Source of the DNA: Pseudomonas benzenivorans
GTDB lineage: Bacteria > Pseudomonadota > Gammaproteobacteria > Pseudomonadales > Pseudomonadaceae
Length of the DNA stretch: 64,000 bases
NCBI RefSeq assembly: GCF_024397895.1
Contig: NZ_CP073346.1
Location: 930,001-994,000, forward strand
Direction of reading: 5' to 3'
Shown here: positions 50,005 through 58,670 of the stretch, one piece after another
Numbering within the stretch: position 1 is the first letter of the stretch
Layout of the letters: each line of letters opens with the position of its first letter
Made by a program: the position numbers and the translations under genes
Notes under the pieces: generated by a model
Database searches by the model: none
What the model saw: only the letters and a program-made list of their open reading frames with translations
Told to the model about the DNA's origin: nothing

Positions 50005-53000
50005 ATGTCGCTGTCCAGCGGGCTGATCGCCGCGGTCGCCCTCATCTATATGGCCATCCTGTTCGCCATCGCCTTTTACGGCGATCGCCGCAGCGCGCCT
50101 CTGCCGCCGCGCATGCGCGCCTGGGTCTACAGCCTGTCGCTGGCGGTGTACTGCACCAGCTGGACCTTCTTCGGCGCGGTCGGCCAGTCGGCCGAACAGC
50201 TCTGGTCGTTCCTGCCGATCTACCTCGGGCCGATCATCGTGCTGCTGCTGGCGCCCTGGGTGCTGCAGAAGATGGTGATGATCAGCAAGCAGGAGAACAT
50301 CACCTCGATCTCCGACTTCATCGCCGCGCGCTACGGCAAATCGCAGTCGCTGGCCGTGGTGGTCGCGCTGATCTACCTGGTCGGCGTGCTGCCCTATATC
50401 GCCCTGCAGCTCAAGGGCATCGTCCTCGGCGTCAACCTGCTGATAGACACGGGCGCCGAGTCGGCCGAAACCCGCGCCCAGGACACCGCGCTGCTCGTGT
50501 CCATGGTCCTGGCGTTGTTCGCCATCCTGTTCGGCACGCGCAACCTGGACGCCACCGAACACCACCGCGGCATGGTCCTGGCGATCGCCTTCGAGTCGCT
50601 GGTCAAGCTGCTGGCCTTCCTCGCCGTCGGCGCGTTCGTCACCTACGGCCTTTACAACGGCTTCGATGACCTGCTCGGCCAAGCCAAGGCGGCCCCGGCA
50701 CTGAGCGAATTCTGGACGGAAGCGGTGAACTGGCCGGCCATGCTGGTGCAGACCGGCGTGGCGATGATCGCCATCATCTGCCTGCCTCGGCAGTTCCATG
50801 TCGCGGTGGTGGAAAACAACGACCCGAACGACCTGCGCCTGGCGCGCTGGGTTTTTCCCGTGTATCTGGTGCTGGCCGCGCTGTTCGTCGTGCCGATCGC
50901 CTTGGCCGGGCAGCTGCTGCTGCCCACCGGCGTCAGCCCGGACACCTTCGTCATCAGCCTGCCGCTCGCCCAGGCACACCCGACGCTGGCCCTGCTGGCC
51001 TTTATCGGCGGCGCCTCGGCGGCCACCGGCATGGTCATCGTCGCCGCGATCGCGCTGTCGACCATGATCTCCAACGACATGCTGCTGCCCTGGCTGCTGC
51101 GCCGGCAGAACACCGAGCGGCCCTTCGAGGCCTTCCGTCACTGGATGCTCACCGCGCGGCGCGTCAGCATCGTGCTGATCCTGCTGCTGGCCTATGTCTG
51201 CTACCGCCTGCTGGGCGAAGGCGTCAGCCTGGCCACCATCGGCCAGGTGTCCTTCGCCGCCATCGGCCAGGTGGGCCCGGCAATGTTCGGCGCCCTGGTG
51301 TGGAAACAGGCCAACCGCCGCGGGGTATTTGCCGGCCTGATCGTCGGTTCGCTGCTGTGGTTCTACACCCTGATCATGCCCCTGCTGGCCCGTGGCCTGG
51401 GCTGGCAGCTGGAGAGCCTGCCCGGCCTGCACGCCCTGCTCTATGCGCCGCTGGGGTTCGAGGTGGACGCCCTGACCCGCGGCGTGGTGTTGTCGCTGGC
51501 CGGCAACTTCCTGCTGTTCGCCTCCGTCTCCTATTTTTCCCGTACCCGGGTCGCCGAACACTGGCAGGCCGGGCGCTTCATCGGCCATGACTTCGGCGCC
51601 AAGCCGAGCAACCGCAGTCTGCTGGCGGTGCAGGTCGACGACTTGCTGCTGCTTGCCGGCCGCTTCGTCGGCGAAGAGCGCGCCGAGCAGAGTTTCCAGC
51701 GCTTCGCCGCACGCCTGGGCAACGAATTTGACCCCAGCCAACCGGCCGACAGCGAGTGGATCGCCCACACCGAGCGGCTGCTCGCCGGTGTGTTGGGCGC
51801 CTCCTCGACCCGCGCGGTGGTCAAGGCAGCCATCGAAGGCCGGGAGATGCAGGTCGAGGACGTGGTGCGCATCGTCGGCGAAGCCAGCGAGATGCTGCAG
51901 TTCAACCGGGCCCTGCTGCAGGGGGCGATCGAGAACATCACCCAGGGCATCAGCGTGGTCGACCAGTCCCTGCGCCTGGTGGCCTGGAACCACCGCTACC
52001 TGGAGCTGTTCAACTACCCGGAGGGCATGATCTACGTCGGCCGGCCGATCGCCGAGATCATTCGCTTCAACGCCGAGCGCGGCATGCTCGGCAAAGGCGA
52101 CATCGACATCGAGGAGAACGTCGCCAAACGCCTGCACTGGATGCGCCAGGGCACCGCGCACAAGTACGAACGCCTGTTCCCCAACGGCCGGGTCATCGAG
52201 CTGATCGGCAATCCCATGCCCGGCGGCGGCTTCGTCATGAGTTTCACCGACATCACCGAATTCCGCGAAGCCGAGCGCGCACTCAAGGCCGCCAACGAAG
52301 GCCTGGAACAGCGGGTGGCCGAACGCACCTTCGAGCTGTCGCAGCTGAACCAGGCGCTGGGTGAGGCCAAGGCCCGCGCGGAGACCGCCAACGAGTCGAA
52401 GACCCGTTTCCTCGCCGCGGTCAGCCACGACCTGATGCAGCCATTGAATGCCGCGCGGCTGTTCTCCGCCGCCCTCTCCCACCAGGACGAGGCGCTGCCG
52501 CGCGAGGCCCAGGAACTGGTTCGCCACCTGGACAGCTCATTGCGTTCGGCCGAAGACCTGATCACCGACCTGCTGGACATCTCACGGCTGGAGAATGGGC
52601 GCATCAATCCCGACCGCAACCCCTTCGCCCTGAACAGCCTGCTCGATACCCTGGGCGCCGAGTTCAGGGTACTGGCCGCCGAACAGGGCATCGACTTCCG
52701 CCTGCGCGGTAGCCGCCTACGCATCGACAGCGACATCAAGCTGCTGCGCCGCGTGCTGCAGAACTTCCTCACCAACGCCTTCCGCTACGCCAAGGGCCGG
52801 GTCCTGCTCGGCGTGCGCCACCAGGGCGGGCAGCTGCGCCTGGAAGTCTGGGACCGTGGGCCGGGCATCCCGGAAGACAAACGCAAGGTTATCTTCGAGG
52901 AGTTCAAGCGCCTGGACAGCCACCAGACCCGCGCCGAGAAGGGCCTGGGCCTCGGCCTGGCCATCGCCGACGGCCTCTGCAGGGTGCTCGAGCATCCGCT

Positions 53001-53487
53001 GCACGTGCGTTCCTGGCCCGGCCGCGGCAGCGTCTTCAGCGTCACCGTGCCGCTGGCCCGGGCGACGCAGTTCGCCCCCGCGCGCGCAACGCAGGAACTC
53101 AACGGCCAACCGCTGTCCGGCTCCCAGGTGATCTGCATCGACAACGAAGACAGCATTCTCGCCGGCATGCACAGCCTGTTGTCGCGCTGGGGCTGCCAGG
53201 TCTGGACCGCGCGCAATCGCCTGGAGTGCGAACACCTGCTCAGCGAGGACGTACGCCCGCAACTGGCGCTGGTCGACTACCACCTGGACGAAGGCGAGAC
53301 CGGCACCGAGCTGATGGCCTGGTTGCGCACCCGCCTCGGCGAGCCGGTACCCGGCGTGGTGATCAGCGCCGACGGCCGTCCGGAGCTGATCGCCGAGGTG
53401 CACGCCGCCGGCCTCGACTACCTGGCCAAGCCGGTCAAGCCGGCGGCCCTGCGCGCCCTGCTCAGCCGTCACCTGTGCCTGCGCTAG
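50005..53487 (+). CDS. Sodium:solute-symporter-type hybrid sensor histidine kinase
   Basis: 1160 aa. Residues 1-560 form about 13 membrane helices of the SSSF family, a PAS domain (LLQGAIENITQGISVVDQ) covers 640-760, and a coiled coil with AERTFELSQLNQALGEAKARAETANESK precedes HisKA (AAVSHDLMQPLNAARL). The HATPase has intact NAF, DRGPGIP and GLGLGLAI, and a C-terminal receiver has VDYHLDEGETG and KPVKP. CbrA and PA3271-type proteins have this plan: a transporter-like sensor of nutrient status. No dedicated response regulator is adjacent. ATG 50005 has CGGAG upstream; a GTG at 49999 is possible. Confidence 0.93.
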   Translation: MSLSSGLIAAVALIYMAILFAIAFYGDRRSAPLPPRMRAWVYSLSLAVYCTSWTFFGAVGQSAEQLWSFLPIYLGPIIVLLLAPWVLQKMVMISKQENITSISDFIAARYGKSQSLAVVVALIYLVGVLPYIALQLKGIVLGVNLLIDTGAESAETRAQDTALLVSMVLALFAILFGTRNLDATEHHRGMVLAIAFESLVKLLAFLAVGAFVTYGLYNGFDDLLGQAKAAPALSEFWTEAVNWPAMLVQTGVAMIAIICLPRQFHVAVVENNDPNDLRLARWVFPVYLVLAALFVVPIALAGQLLLPTGVSPDTFVISLPLAQAHPTLALLAFIGGASAATGMVIVAAIALSTMISNDMLLPWLLRRQNTERPFEAFRHWMLTARRVSIVLILLLAYVCYRLLGEGVSLATIGQVSFAAIGQVGPAMFGALVWKQANRRGVFAGLIVGSLLWFYTLIMPLLARGLGWQLESLPGLHALLYAPLGFEVDALTRGVVLSLAGNFLLFASVSYFSRTRVAEHWQAGRFIGHDFGAKPSNRSLLAVQVDDLLLLAGRFVGEERAEQSFQRFAARLGNEFDPSQPADSEWIAHTERLLAGVLGASSTRAVVKAAIEGREMQVEDVVRIVGEASEMLQFNRALLQGAIENITQGISVVDQSLRLVAWNHRYLELFNYPEGMIYVGRPIAEIIRFNAERGMLGKGDIDIEENVAKRLHWMRQGTAHKYERLFPNGRVIELIGNPMPGGGFVMSFTDITEFREAERALKAANEGLEQRVAERTFELSQLNQALGEAKARAETANESKTRFLAAVSHDLMQPLNAARLFSAALSHQDEALPREAQELVRHLDSSLRSAEDLITDLLDISRLENGRINPDRNPFALNSLLDTLGAEFRVLAAEQGIDFRLRGSRLRIDSDIKLLRRVLQNFLTNAFRYAKGRVLLGVRHQGGQLRLEVWDRGPGIPEDKRKVIFEEFKRLDSHQTRAEKGLGLGLAIADGLCRVLEHPLHVRSWPGRGSVFSVTVPLARATQFAPARATQELNGQPLSGSQVICIDNEDSILAGMHSLLSRWGCQVWTARNRLECEHLLSEDVRPQLALVDYHLDEGETGTELMAWLRTRLGEPVPGVVISADGRPELIAEVHAAGLDYLAKPVKPAALRALLSRHLCLR

Positions 53488-53598
53488 GTCGCATCCGCCT
53501 CGCTATCCCCTGAGCCGCCGCTGCGTTGATCTCGCGCAAGGGGCCAAGGACGCCCGTTGGCTAGACTGCTGGGATCACGCCGCGCTCAAGGATGCACC

Positions 53599-54855
53599 GT
53601 GCCCGAGGCCCTCGACACCCTGCTGAATTTCGCCAGTGCCCTGGCCGCCGGCCTGTTGATCGGCGCCGAGCGCGGCTGGCAGCAGCGCGAAAGCGAAGAC
53701 GGCCGCTTCGCCGCCGGCATCCGCACCTTCGCCCTCTGCGGCCTGCTCGGCGGCTTCGCCCAGTTGCTCGGCGAGTACCTGGGCGTGCTGGCCTGGGCGG
53801 TGATCTTCGCCGGCTTCGCCGCCCTGGTGATCGCCGCCTATTTCGGCGAGCTGATGCGTCGCGGCGACATGGGAATGACCAGCGAGGTGGCGCTGCTGAT
53901 CACTTTCCTGCTCGGCAGCCTGGCCGTCGCCGGCCACCCGCAGCTGGCCGCCGCGGGCGCCGTGGCGGTGGCCCTGCTGCTGAGCCTCAAGCGGGCGCTG
54001 CACGGCTCGCTGCACCGACTCAGCGAACTGGAACTGTCCGGCACGCTGAAGCTGCTGTTCATCTCCCTGGTGCTGCTGCCGGCCCTGCCCAATCAGAGTT
54101 ACGGCCCCTGGCAGGTGTTCAACCCCTATATCACCTGGTGGATGGTGGTGCTGATCGCCGGCCTGGGCTTCGCCGCCTACATGGCGATCCGCCTGGCGGG
54201 TACCCGCCAGGGCCTGCTGATCACCGCGCTGCTCGGCGGCATCGTCTCCTCCACGGCGATGACCATCACCCTGGCCCGGCTCGACCGCGGGCGGGAGTTG
54301 CGCGCCATCATCGCCTGCGGACTGCTGAGCGCCTCGGCGCTGATGTTTCCCCGGGTGCTGCTGGAGGTCGGCCTGGTCAATGCCAGCTTGCTGCCGCAGC
54401 TGATCTGGCCCCTGGGCGTTGCCGGGCTGGTGTACGCCGGCGGCGCCCTGGCCTATGTCATCCAGGGTCAGAAGACCGAGACGGAAAACGCCGAGCCGCC
54501 GCTGAAGAACCCCTTCGAACTGGGGCCGGCGCTGCGATTCGCCGCCCTGCTGGTGGCAATCCTGTTCGTCGTCGAGGGCGCCCGCCGCTGGTTTGGCGAT
54601 ATCGGCGTGTATCTGGTGGCGCTACTGTCCGGGCTGGCCGATGTCGACGCCATCACCCTGTCCCTGGCGCACAGCGCCAAGAGTGAAATGGCCGCCGACG
54701 TGGCGGTGCGCGGCATCTTCCTGGCGAGCCTGAGCAACAGCCTGGTCAAGGGTTTGCTGATTGCGGTGATCGGTGGACGCGACCTGGCACTGCGCACCCT
54801 GCCGGTGATGGCCGCAGGCCTGCTCGCCGGCCTGCTGATCCTGCTGCTGATCTAG
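53599..54855 (+). CDS. MgtC/DUF4010 family membrane protein
   Basis: 418 aa with about 12 helices. The N-terminal third is MgtC/SapB-like (FASALAAGLLIGAERGWQQRE, RTFALCGLLGG), and the remainder is DUF4010. A GTG at 53599 has AAGGA seven bases upstream and places the membrane core at the N-terminus; a frame reaching 53557 lacks a ribosome site. MgtC homologues influence magnesium and ATP homeostasis, but this two-domain form is uncharacterised. Confidence 0.8.
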   Translation: MPEALDTLLNFASALAAGLLIGAERGWQQRESEDGRFAAGIRTFALCGLLGGFAQLLGEYLGVLAWAVIFAGFAALVIAAYFGELMRRGDMGMTSEVALLITFLLGSLAVAGHPQLAAAGAVAVALLLSLKRALHGSLHRLSELELSGTLKLLFISLVLLPALPNQSYGPWQVFNPYITWWMVVLIAGLGFAAYMAIRLAGTRQGLLITALLGGIVSSTAMTITLARLDRGRELRAIIACGLLSASALMFPRVLLEVGLVNASLLPQLIWPLGVAGLVYAGGALAYVIQGQKTETENAEPPLKNPFELGPALRFAALLVAILFVVEGARRWFGDIGVYLVALLSGLADVDAITLSLAHSAKSEMAADVAVRGIFLASLSNSLVKGLLIAVIGGRDLALRTLPVMAAGLLAGLLILLLI

Positions 54856-54860
54856 CGGCG

Positions 54861-56351
54861 TCAGTCCTCGCCGACCTCATCCAGCAGCGGTACGCCGGCG
54901 GCCTGCTCGAGCAACTCGGCCGGCAGGCTCTTGCTGGCCCGGGCGCCCAGCAGTTTGAGGTTCTCCACCCGACTGATGATGTTGCCGCGACCGTCGCACA
55001 GCTTGTTGCGCGCCGCCCCATAGGCCTTGTCCAGTTGCTGCAGGCGGCCGCCCATTTCGTCGAGGTCCTGAATGAAGGCGACGAACTTGTCGTACAACGC
55101 CCCGGCCCGTTCGGCGATCTCGCGGGCATTCTGGCTCTGCCGCTCCTGGCGCCAGAGGCTGTCGATCACCCGCAGGGTGGCCAGCAGAGTGGTCGGACTG
55201 ACGATCACGATATTCTGCTCGAAGGCCTCCTGGAACAGACCGGGGTCGGCCTGCAGGGCCACGGCGAAGGCCGCCTCTATGGGCACGAAGAGCAGGACGA
55301 AATCCAGGCTGTGCAGGCCCTCCAGGCGCTGATAGTCCTTGAGCGACAAGCCCTTGAGATGGCCGCGCAGCGACTGCACATGCTGCTTCAGGGCCTGCTG
55401 GCGCGCAGCCTCGTCATCGACGCCAATGTACTGCTGGTAGGCGGTGAGGCTGACCTTGGCGTCCACCACCACCTGCTTGTCTCCGGGCAGCTGGATCAGC
55501 ACGTCCGGCTGGAAGCGCTCGCCCTCGGCGCCTTTCAGACTGACCTGAGTCTGGTACTCGCGGCCCTTCTCCAGCCCGGCGTGCTCCAGTACCCGTTCCA
55601 GCACCAGCTCGCCCCAGCTGCCCTGGGTCTTCTGTCCTTTCAGGGCACGGCTGAGGGTCATCGCCTCGTCGCCCAGGCGCTGATTTAGCTGCTGCAGGCG
55701 CTCCAGCTCCTTGCCCAGGGAGAAGCGCTCGCGTGCCTCCTGCTGGTAGCTCTCCTCGACGCGCTTCTCGAAGGCCTGGATGCGTTCCTTCAGTGGGTCG
55801 AGCAACTGGCCCAGGCGCTGCTGGCTGGTTTCGGCGAAGCGCTGCTCGCGCTCGTCGAAGATCTTGCCGGCCAGCTCGGCGAACTGCGCACGCAGCTCAT
55901 CGCGCGAGCCCTGCAGGTCCTCGAGGCGCTGCTGGTGGCTGTCCTGCTGCTCGCGCAGCTCGGCGCTAAGCGCCGCCTTCTCGGCGCCCAAGCGGCGCAG
56001 CTCGGCCTCCTGCTGCTCGCGCTGGGCGTGCCAGGCCTGGGCGGCTTCGCGGGCGACCTGCCGCTCATGCTGCAACAGTTCGCTCTCGCGGCGCAGGGCG
56101 GCCAGCTCGGCCTGCTGGTCGGCCTTGATCTCGCTGATCTCGGAGACTTCCTCGCGACAGGCCTCGAGCTGGGCGCTCAGGCCGGCCTGGGTGAGCTGGG
56201 CGCCACTCAGGCGCTCCTGCAGCAGGCTGCACTCCAGGCGCGCCTCGGCGGCGCGGCGCTGCAGTGACCAGGCCAGGGCCAGTGAAGGCACGGCAACGAC
56301 GAGGGCACCGAGCAGCAGGGCCGGCAACATAGAAGGAAGATCGATGGGCAT
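54861..56351 (-). CDS. rmuC: DNA recombination protein RmuC
   Basis: 496 aa. One N-terminal membrane helix, a long coiled coil (residues 30-230), then the RmuC nuclease-like domain with GSWGELVLERVLEHAGLEKGREY, VVVDAKVSLTAYQQY and FVPIEAAFAVAL. It limits genome rearrangements between inverted repeats. It converges with the MgtC/DUF4010 gene, with 5 bp between stops. Confidence 0.94.
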   Translation of the reverse strand: MPIDLPSMLPALLLGALVVAVPSLALAWSLQRRAAEARLECSLLQERLSGAQLTQAGLSAQLEACREEVSEISEIKADQQAELAALRRESELLQHERQVAREAAQAWHAQREQQEAELRRLGAEKAALSAELREQQDSHQQRLEDLQGSRDELRAQFAELAGKIFDEREQRFAETSQQRLGQLLDPLKERIQAFEKRVEESYQQEARERFSLGKELERLQQLNQRLGDEAMTLSRALKGQKTQGSWGELVLERVLEHAGLEKGREYQTQVSLKGAEGERFQPDVLIQLPGDKQVVVDAKVSLTAYQQYIGVDDEAARQQALKQHVQSLRGHLKGLSLKDYQRLEGLHSLDFVLLFVPIEAAFAVALQADPGLFQEAFEQNIVIVSPTTLLATLRVIDSLWRQERQSQNAREIAERAGALYDKFVAFIQDLDEMGGRLQQLDKAYGAARNKLCDGRGNIISRVENLKLLGARASKSLPAELLEQAAGVPLLDEVGED

Positions 56352-56412
56352 AAGCGGCTCCGCGCAAGACTGCCGGGCAGTATAACCAGCCGCGCGGGCG
56401 GTCAGGCGCGGA

Positions 56413-56820
56413 TCAGAGGCCGTTCAGCAGGCGCCTGGCCTCATGGGAGCCCTGCGCCGCGGCCTGCTCCAGCCAGTGCCGAGCCTGCTGCGGCTCATGG
56501 CTGCGGGGCTGGCTGTAGAAGCGGCCCAACTCCAGCTGGGCGCGACGATCGCCGGACCGCGCGGCCTGGCGCAGCAACTCCAGGCCGATGCGCCGGTCGC
56601 GGTTGTTGTCGCAGTCGCGGCAGAGCATCTGCCCCAGGCGACTCTGCGCCTGCACCACACCCTGGCGAGCCGGCTGCTTGAGCAGGTACCCGGCGAAGCG
56701 CTTGACGCTGGGGGCATGTCCCAGGCGCGGACTGTCCAACAGCCACAAGGCGACTCGCAGCGGCAGGCGCGGACGATTGGACGGGGTTTCGGTGGGCAGG
56801 CGAGGCAGAACGCGGGGCAT
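56413..56820 (-). CDS. Small Sel1-like repeat protein
   Basis: 135 aa, basic. Two Sel1-type repeats (VVQAQSRLGQMLCRDCDNNRDRRIGLELLRQAARSGDRRAQLELGRFYSQ and following) end in HWLEQAAAQGSHEARRLLNG. The N-terminal 40 residues are Pro/Arg-rich without a signal peptide. The start at 56820 has no strong ribosome site. Function is unknown. The second copy of the DnaA-box-like element lies upstream. Confidence 0.75.
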   Translation of the reverse strand: MPRVLPRLPTETPSNRPRLPLRVALWLLDSPRLGHAPSVKRFAGYLLKQPARQGVVQAQSRLGQMLCRDCDNNRDRRIGLELLRQAARSGDRRAQLELGRFYSQPRSHEPQQARHWLEQAAAQGSHEARRLLNGL

Positions 56821-57335
56821 AGGGAACAGCAGCAGTGGCGGCGAGAAAGGCGCGCCACTCTACTCTTTTTTTCGCCGAGGTAAAGCCTTGCAGACCGGTC
56901 CTTTCGCGGCCCGCGAATGCAGCCTTCGACAATCCACAGAAGCTGTGGATAACTCAGTGGACAACATGCGCGCAAGCGCCCCAATCACCCATGGCACAAG
57001 GCCTCGGGTCAAACTGACGATTTTTTCACCAACGGAAAAAAATCATATTTTTCATTGACTTATAAAATCTTCACGAAGAATCAAGGGTTTACATCGAACA
57101 ATGATTGTGCCTTGACAAGGCGCCTCACAAATGTGCACAAGTCTTTCGCCAAAGTCCGCAAACGCCCCGTTTCAGCGCGTTTCCAGGGCTCTGTTCGCCC
57201 CCTCGGCAACGGCCGCCAGAGGCTCCTTCTGCGACCCTCGAACGGGCCTGCATGCTGCGGCAGCCAACCGCTCCGGCCAAGCCCTGCGGCCTATGGCCGC
57301 ACGCCCTCAAACGGGTGTGCGGTACCCCCAATGAC
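56821..57335. other. 515-bp intergenic region
   Basis: It holds repeated element copy B (56928-57033), followed by an AT-rich tract (57034-57090) with AAAAAAATCAT and TTGACTTATAAAAT. The remaining 245 bp up to the RES toxin stop show no credible gene; short frames here lack ribosome sites and family features. No terminator with a T-tract was found directly after the RES gene. Confidence 0.55.
56928..57033. repeat. Repeated element copy B
   Basis: AATCCACA-GAAGC-TGTGGATAAC at the start and GACGATTTTTT...CAAC at the end, with the same 75-bp spacing as copy A at 42070-42175 and ungapped alignment. An AT-rich tract follows on the right in both. It lies 107 bp upstream of the Sel1-like start, again ahead of a minus-strand gene. 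Confidence 0.65.
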
Positions 57336-58088
57336 TCAGGCCGGCAGGGGCAGCTGTCCGTCGACCAGGTAGTCCTCGAAGTGGAACATACGCGGGGTGT
57401 CGGGCGCCTGGGCATGCTTGAACGCCACATAGCCGGGCGTGGTTTCACACAGCCAGGGCAGCAGGTTGCGCGGACGCTTCTCCGCCAGCGCCCCGGGGGC
57501 GTAGAGCGCGACGTTGCTGCCGCCCAGGGGGCAGCGCGCGGAGCGGTATTCGAAGGCCTCGACCCCGGCGGCGCGCATGGACGCCCCCAGCGCCTGGGTG
57601 CCGCGGTAATCGCTCGGATGACTCAGTGCGCGCTGAAACCGGCTGAACGGCGGCCGCTGCAGGCGAATGCCGCGCGCGACCTGATAGCGCGCCTCGAACG
57701 AGGCATGCTCGGACAGCACGCGCCCACTTGGCGGGGCACTGGCCATGCCATCCCAGAGCACAAAGCGGTAGTAGGCCGCCTCCGCCATGGCGGTTTCCAG
57801 GCGCAACGCCGCGTAGAACAGGCTGGGTTCCTGGCGGGTGCCGAAGCGCGAGCCCCAACGCAGCGGCGGATAACGGAATGGGGTTTTCAACAGGTAGTGC
57901 AGCGGCTCGGCATCCCGCGGCAGCGGCGGCTTGCTGCTTTCCAGCAGCTCCTCGAGCAATGCCTGCTCGGCCAGGTTGTCCACCAGCTGCAGGGTGGCGA
58001 CCTGCTCCTGGCTCTCGACCAGGCGCACCAGCCGCCCGCGCAGGGGCGCCACCTGCTCGACTCCGCGACACGCTTGCCAGATGTCCAT
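57336..58088 (-). CDS. RES-domain toxin, NAD+ phosphorylase-like
   Basis: 250 aa. The RES core reads RWGSRFGTRQEPSLFYAALRLETAMAEAAYYR, with the Arg and Glu of the RES signature, and a later Ser-containing strand (HPSDYRGTQALGASMRAAGVEAFEYRSAR). Family toxins deplete NAD+ by phosphorolysis or hydrolysis. The ATG at 58088 has AAGGAAGAG. The Xre antitoxin gene lies 75 bp upstream on the same strand, the standard antitoxin-first order. A RES protein without its antitoxin would be toxic. Confidence 0.85.
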   Translation of the reverse strand: MDIWQACRGVEQVAPLRGRLVRLVESQEQVATLQLVDNLAEQALLEELLESSKPPLPRDAEPLHYLLKTPFRYPPLRWGSRFGTRQEPSLFYAALRLETAMAEAAYYRFVLWDGMASAPPSGRVLSEHASFEARYQVARGIRLQRPPFSRFQRALSHPSDYRGTQALGASMRAAGVEAFEYRSARCPLGGSNVALYAPGALAEKRPRNLLPWLCETTPGYVAFKHAQAPDTPRMFHFEDYLVDGQLPLPA

Positions 58089-58163
58089 GGCGGCTCTTCC
58101 TTATAGTTGTTTGCCGGCTGCGCTGCGACATCACAGTACCGGCGCAGGCCTGTGCCCGGTTGC

Positions 58164-58532
58164 TCAGACCTTGCCGCGGATCGCGTCCAGGTACTCCACC
58201 ACGTGCACCAATCCCTGCACCTGCCTCATCAGCGCCAGCGGCACGCCGGCCAGGTGACGGTTCTCGGTGCGCAGAAAATGACGCATGTCCTGCAAGTTGC
58301 CGCCAAATAACGCGAACAGGGCGCGGTACACGCGAATCAGCAGCAATGCCAGCTCGCCGGTCTTGCTTTGTGGTCGCAGACCACTGTCTGCCCAGCGGCT
58401 GATCGCCGTGCGGTGCACGCCGACGATGTCGGCCAACTCCTGCTGCGTCAGGCCCAGCTGCTCACGGGTATTGAGCAACGCCTTGGCCAACACCGCATCG
58501 GCATCGGCATGGGGTCGAGCGAGTGCACTCAT
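58164..58532 (-). CDS. Xre/MbcA/ParS-type antitoxin
   Basis: 122 aa. An N-terminal Xre helix-turn-helix (LNTREQLGLTQQELADIVGVHRTAISRWADSG) is followed by the MbcA/ParS toxin-binding domain (LALLLIRVYRALFALFGGNLQDMRHFLRTENRHLAGVPLALM). It should bind the RES toxin and repress the shared promoter. An AT-rich upstream stretch (58545-58595) is the likely promoter and operator region. Confidence 0.88.
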   Translation of the reverse strand: MSALARPHADADAVLAKALLNTREQLGLTQQELADIVGVHRTAISRWADSGLRPQSKTGELALLLIRVYRALFALFGGNLQDMRHFLRTENRHLAGVPLALMRQVQGLVHVVEYLDAIRGKV

Positions 58533-58670
58533 GGCCTTCGACCTCTGTGTCTGTTTTCATCAATACTAATACCTAATGATGCGAATGCACAATTACCCGC
58601 ACATCCCGATTGGCAGCCCGAGGCCCATGGGTTAACGTCCGGGGATGCTCCCCGCTATGGACCAGACCCC

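Noticed and set aside
49738..52527. A 929-codon open frame antisense to the SSSF hybrid kinase
   Set aside because: The translation is repetitive Gly/Gln/Asp/Ala without recognisable domains, and the plus-strand kinase is unambiguous.
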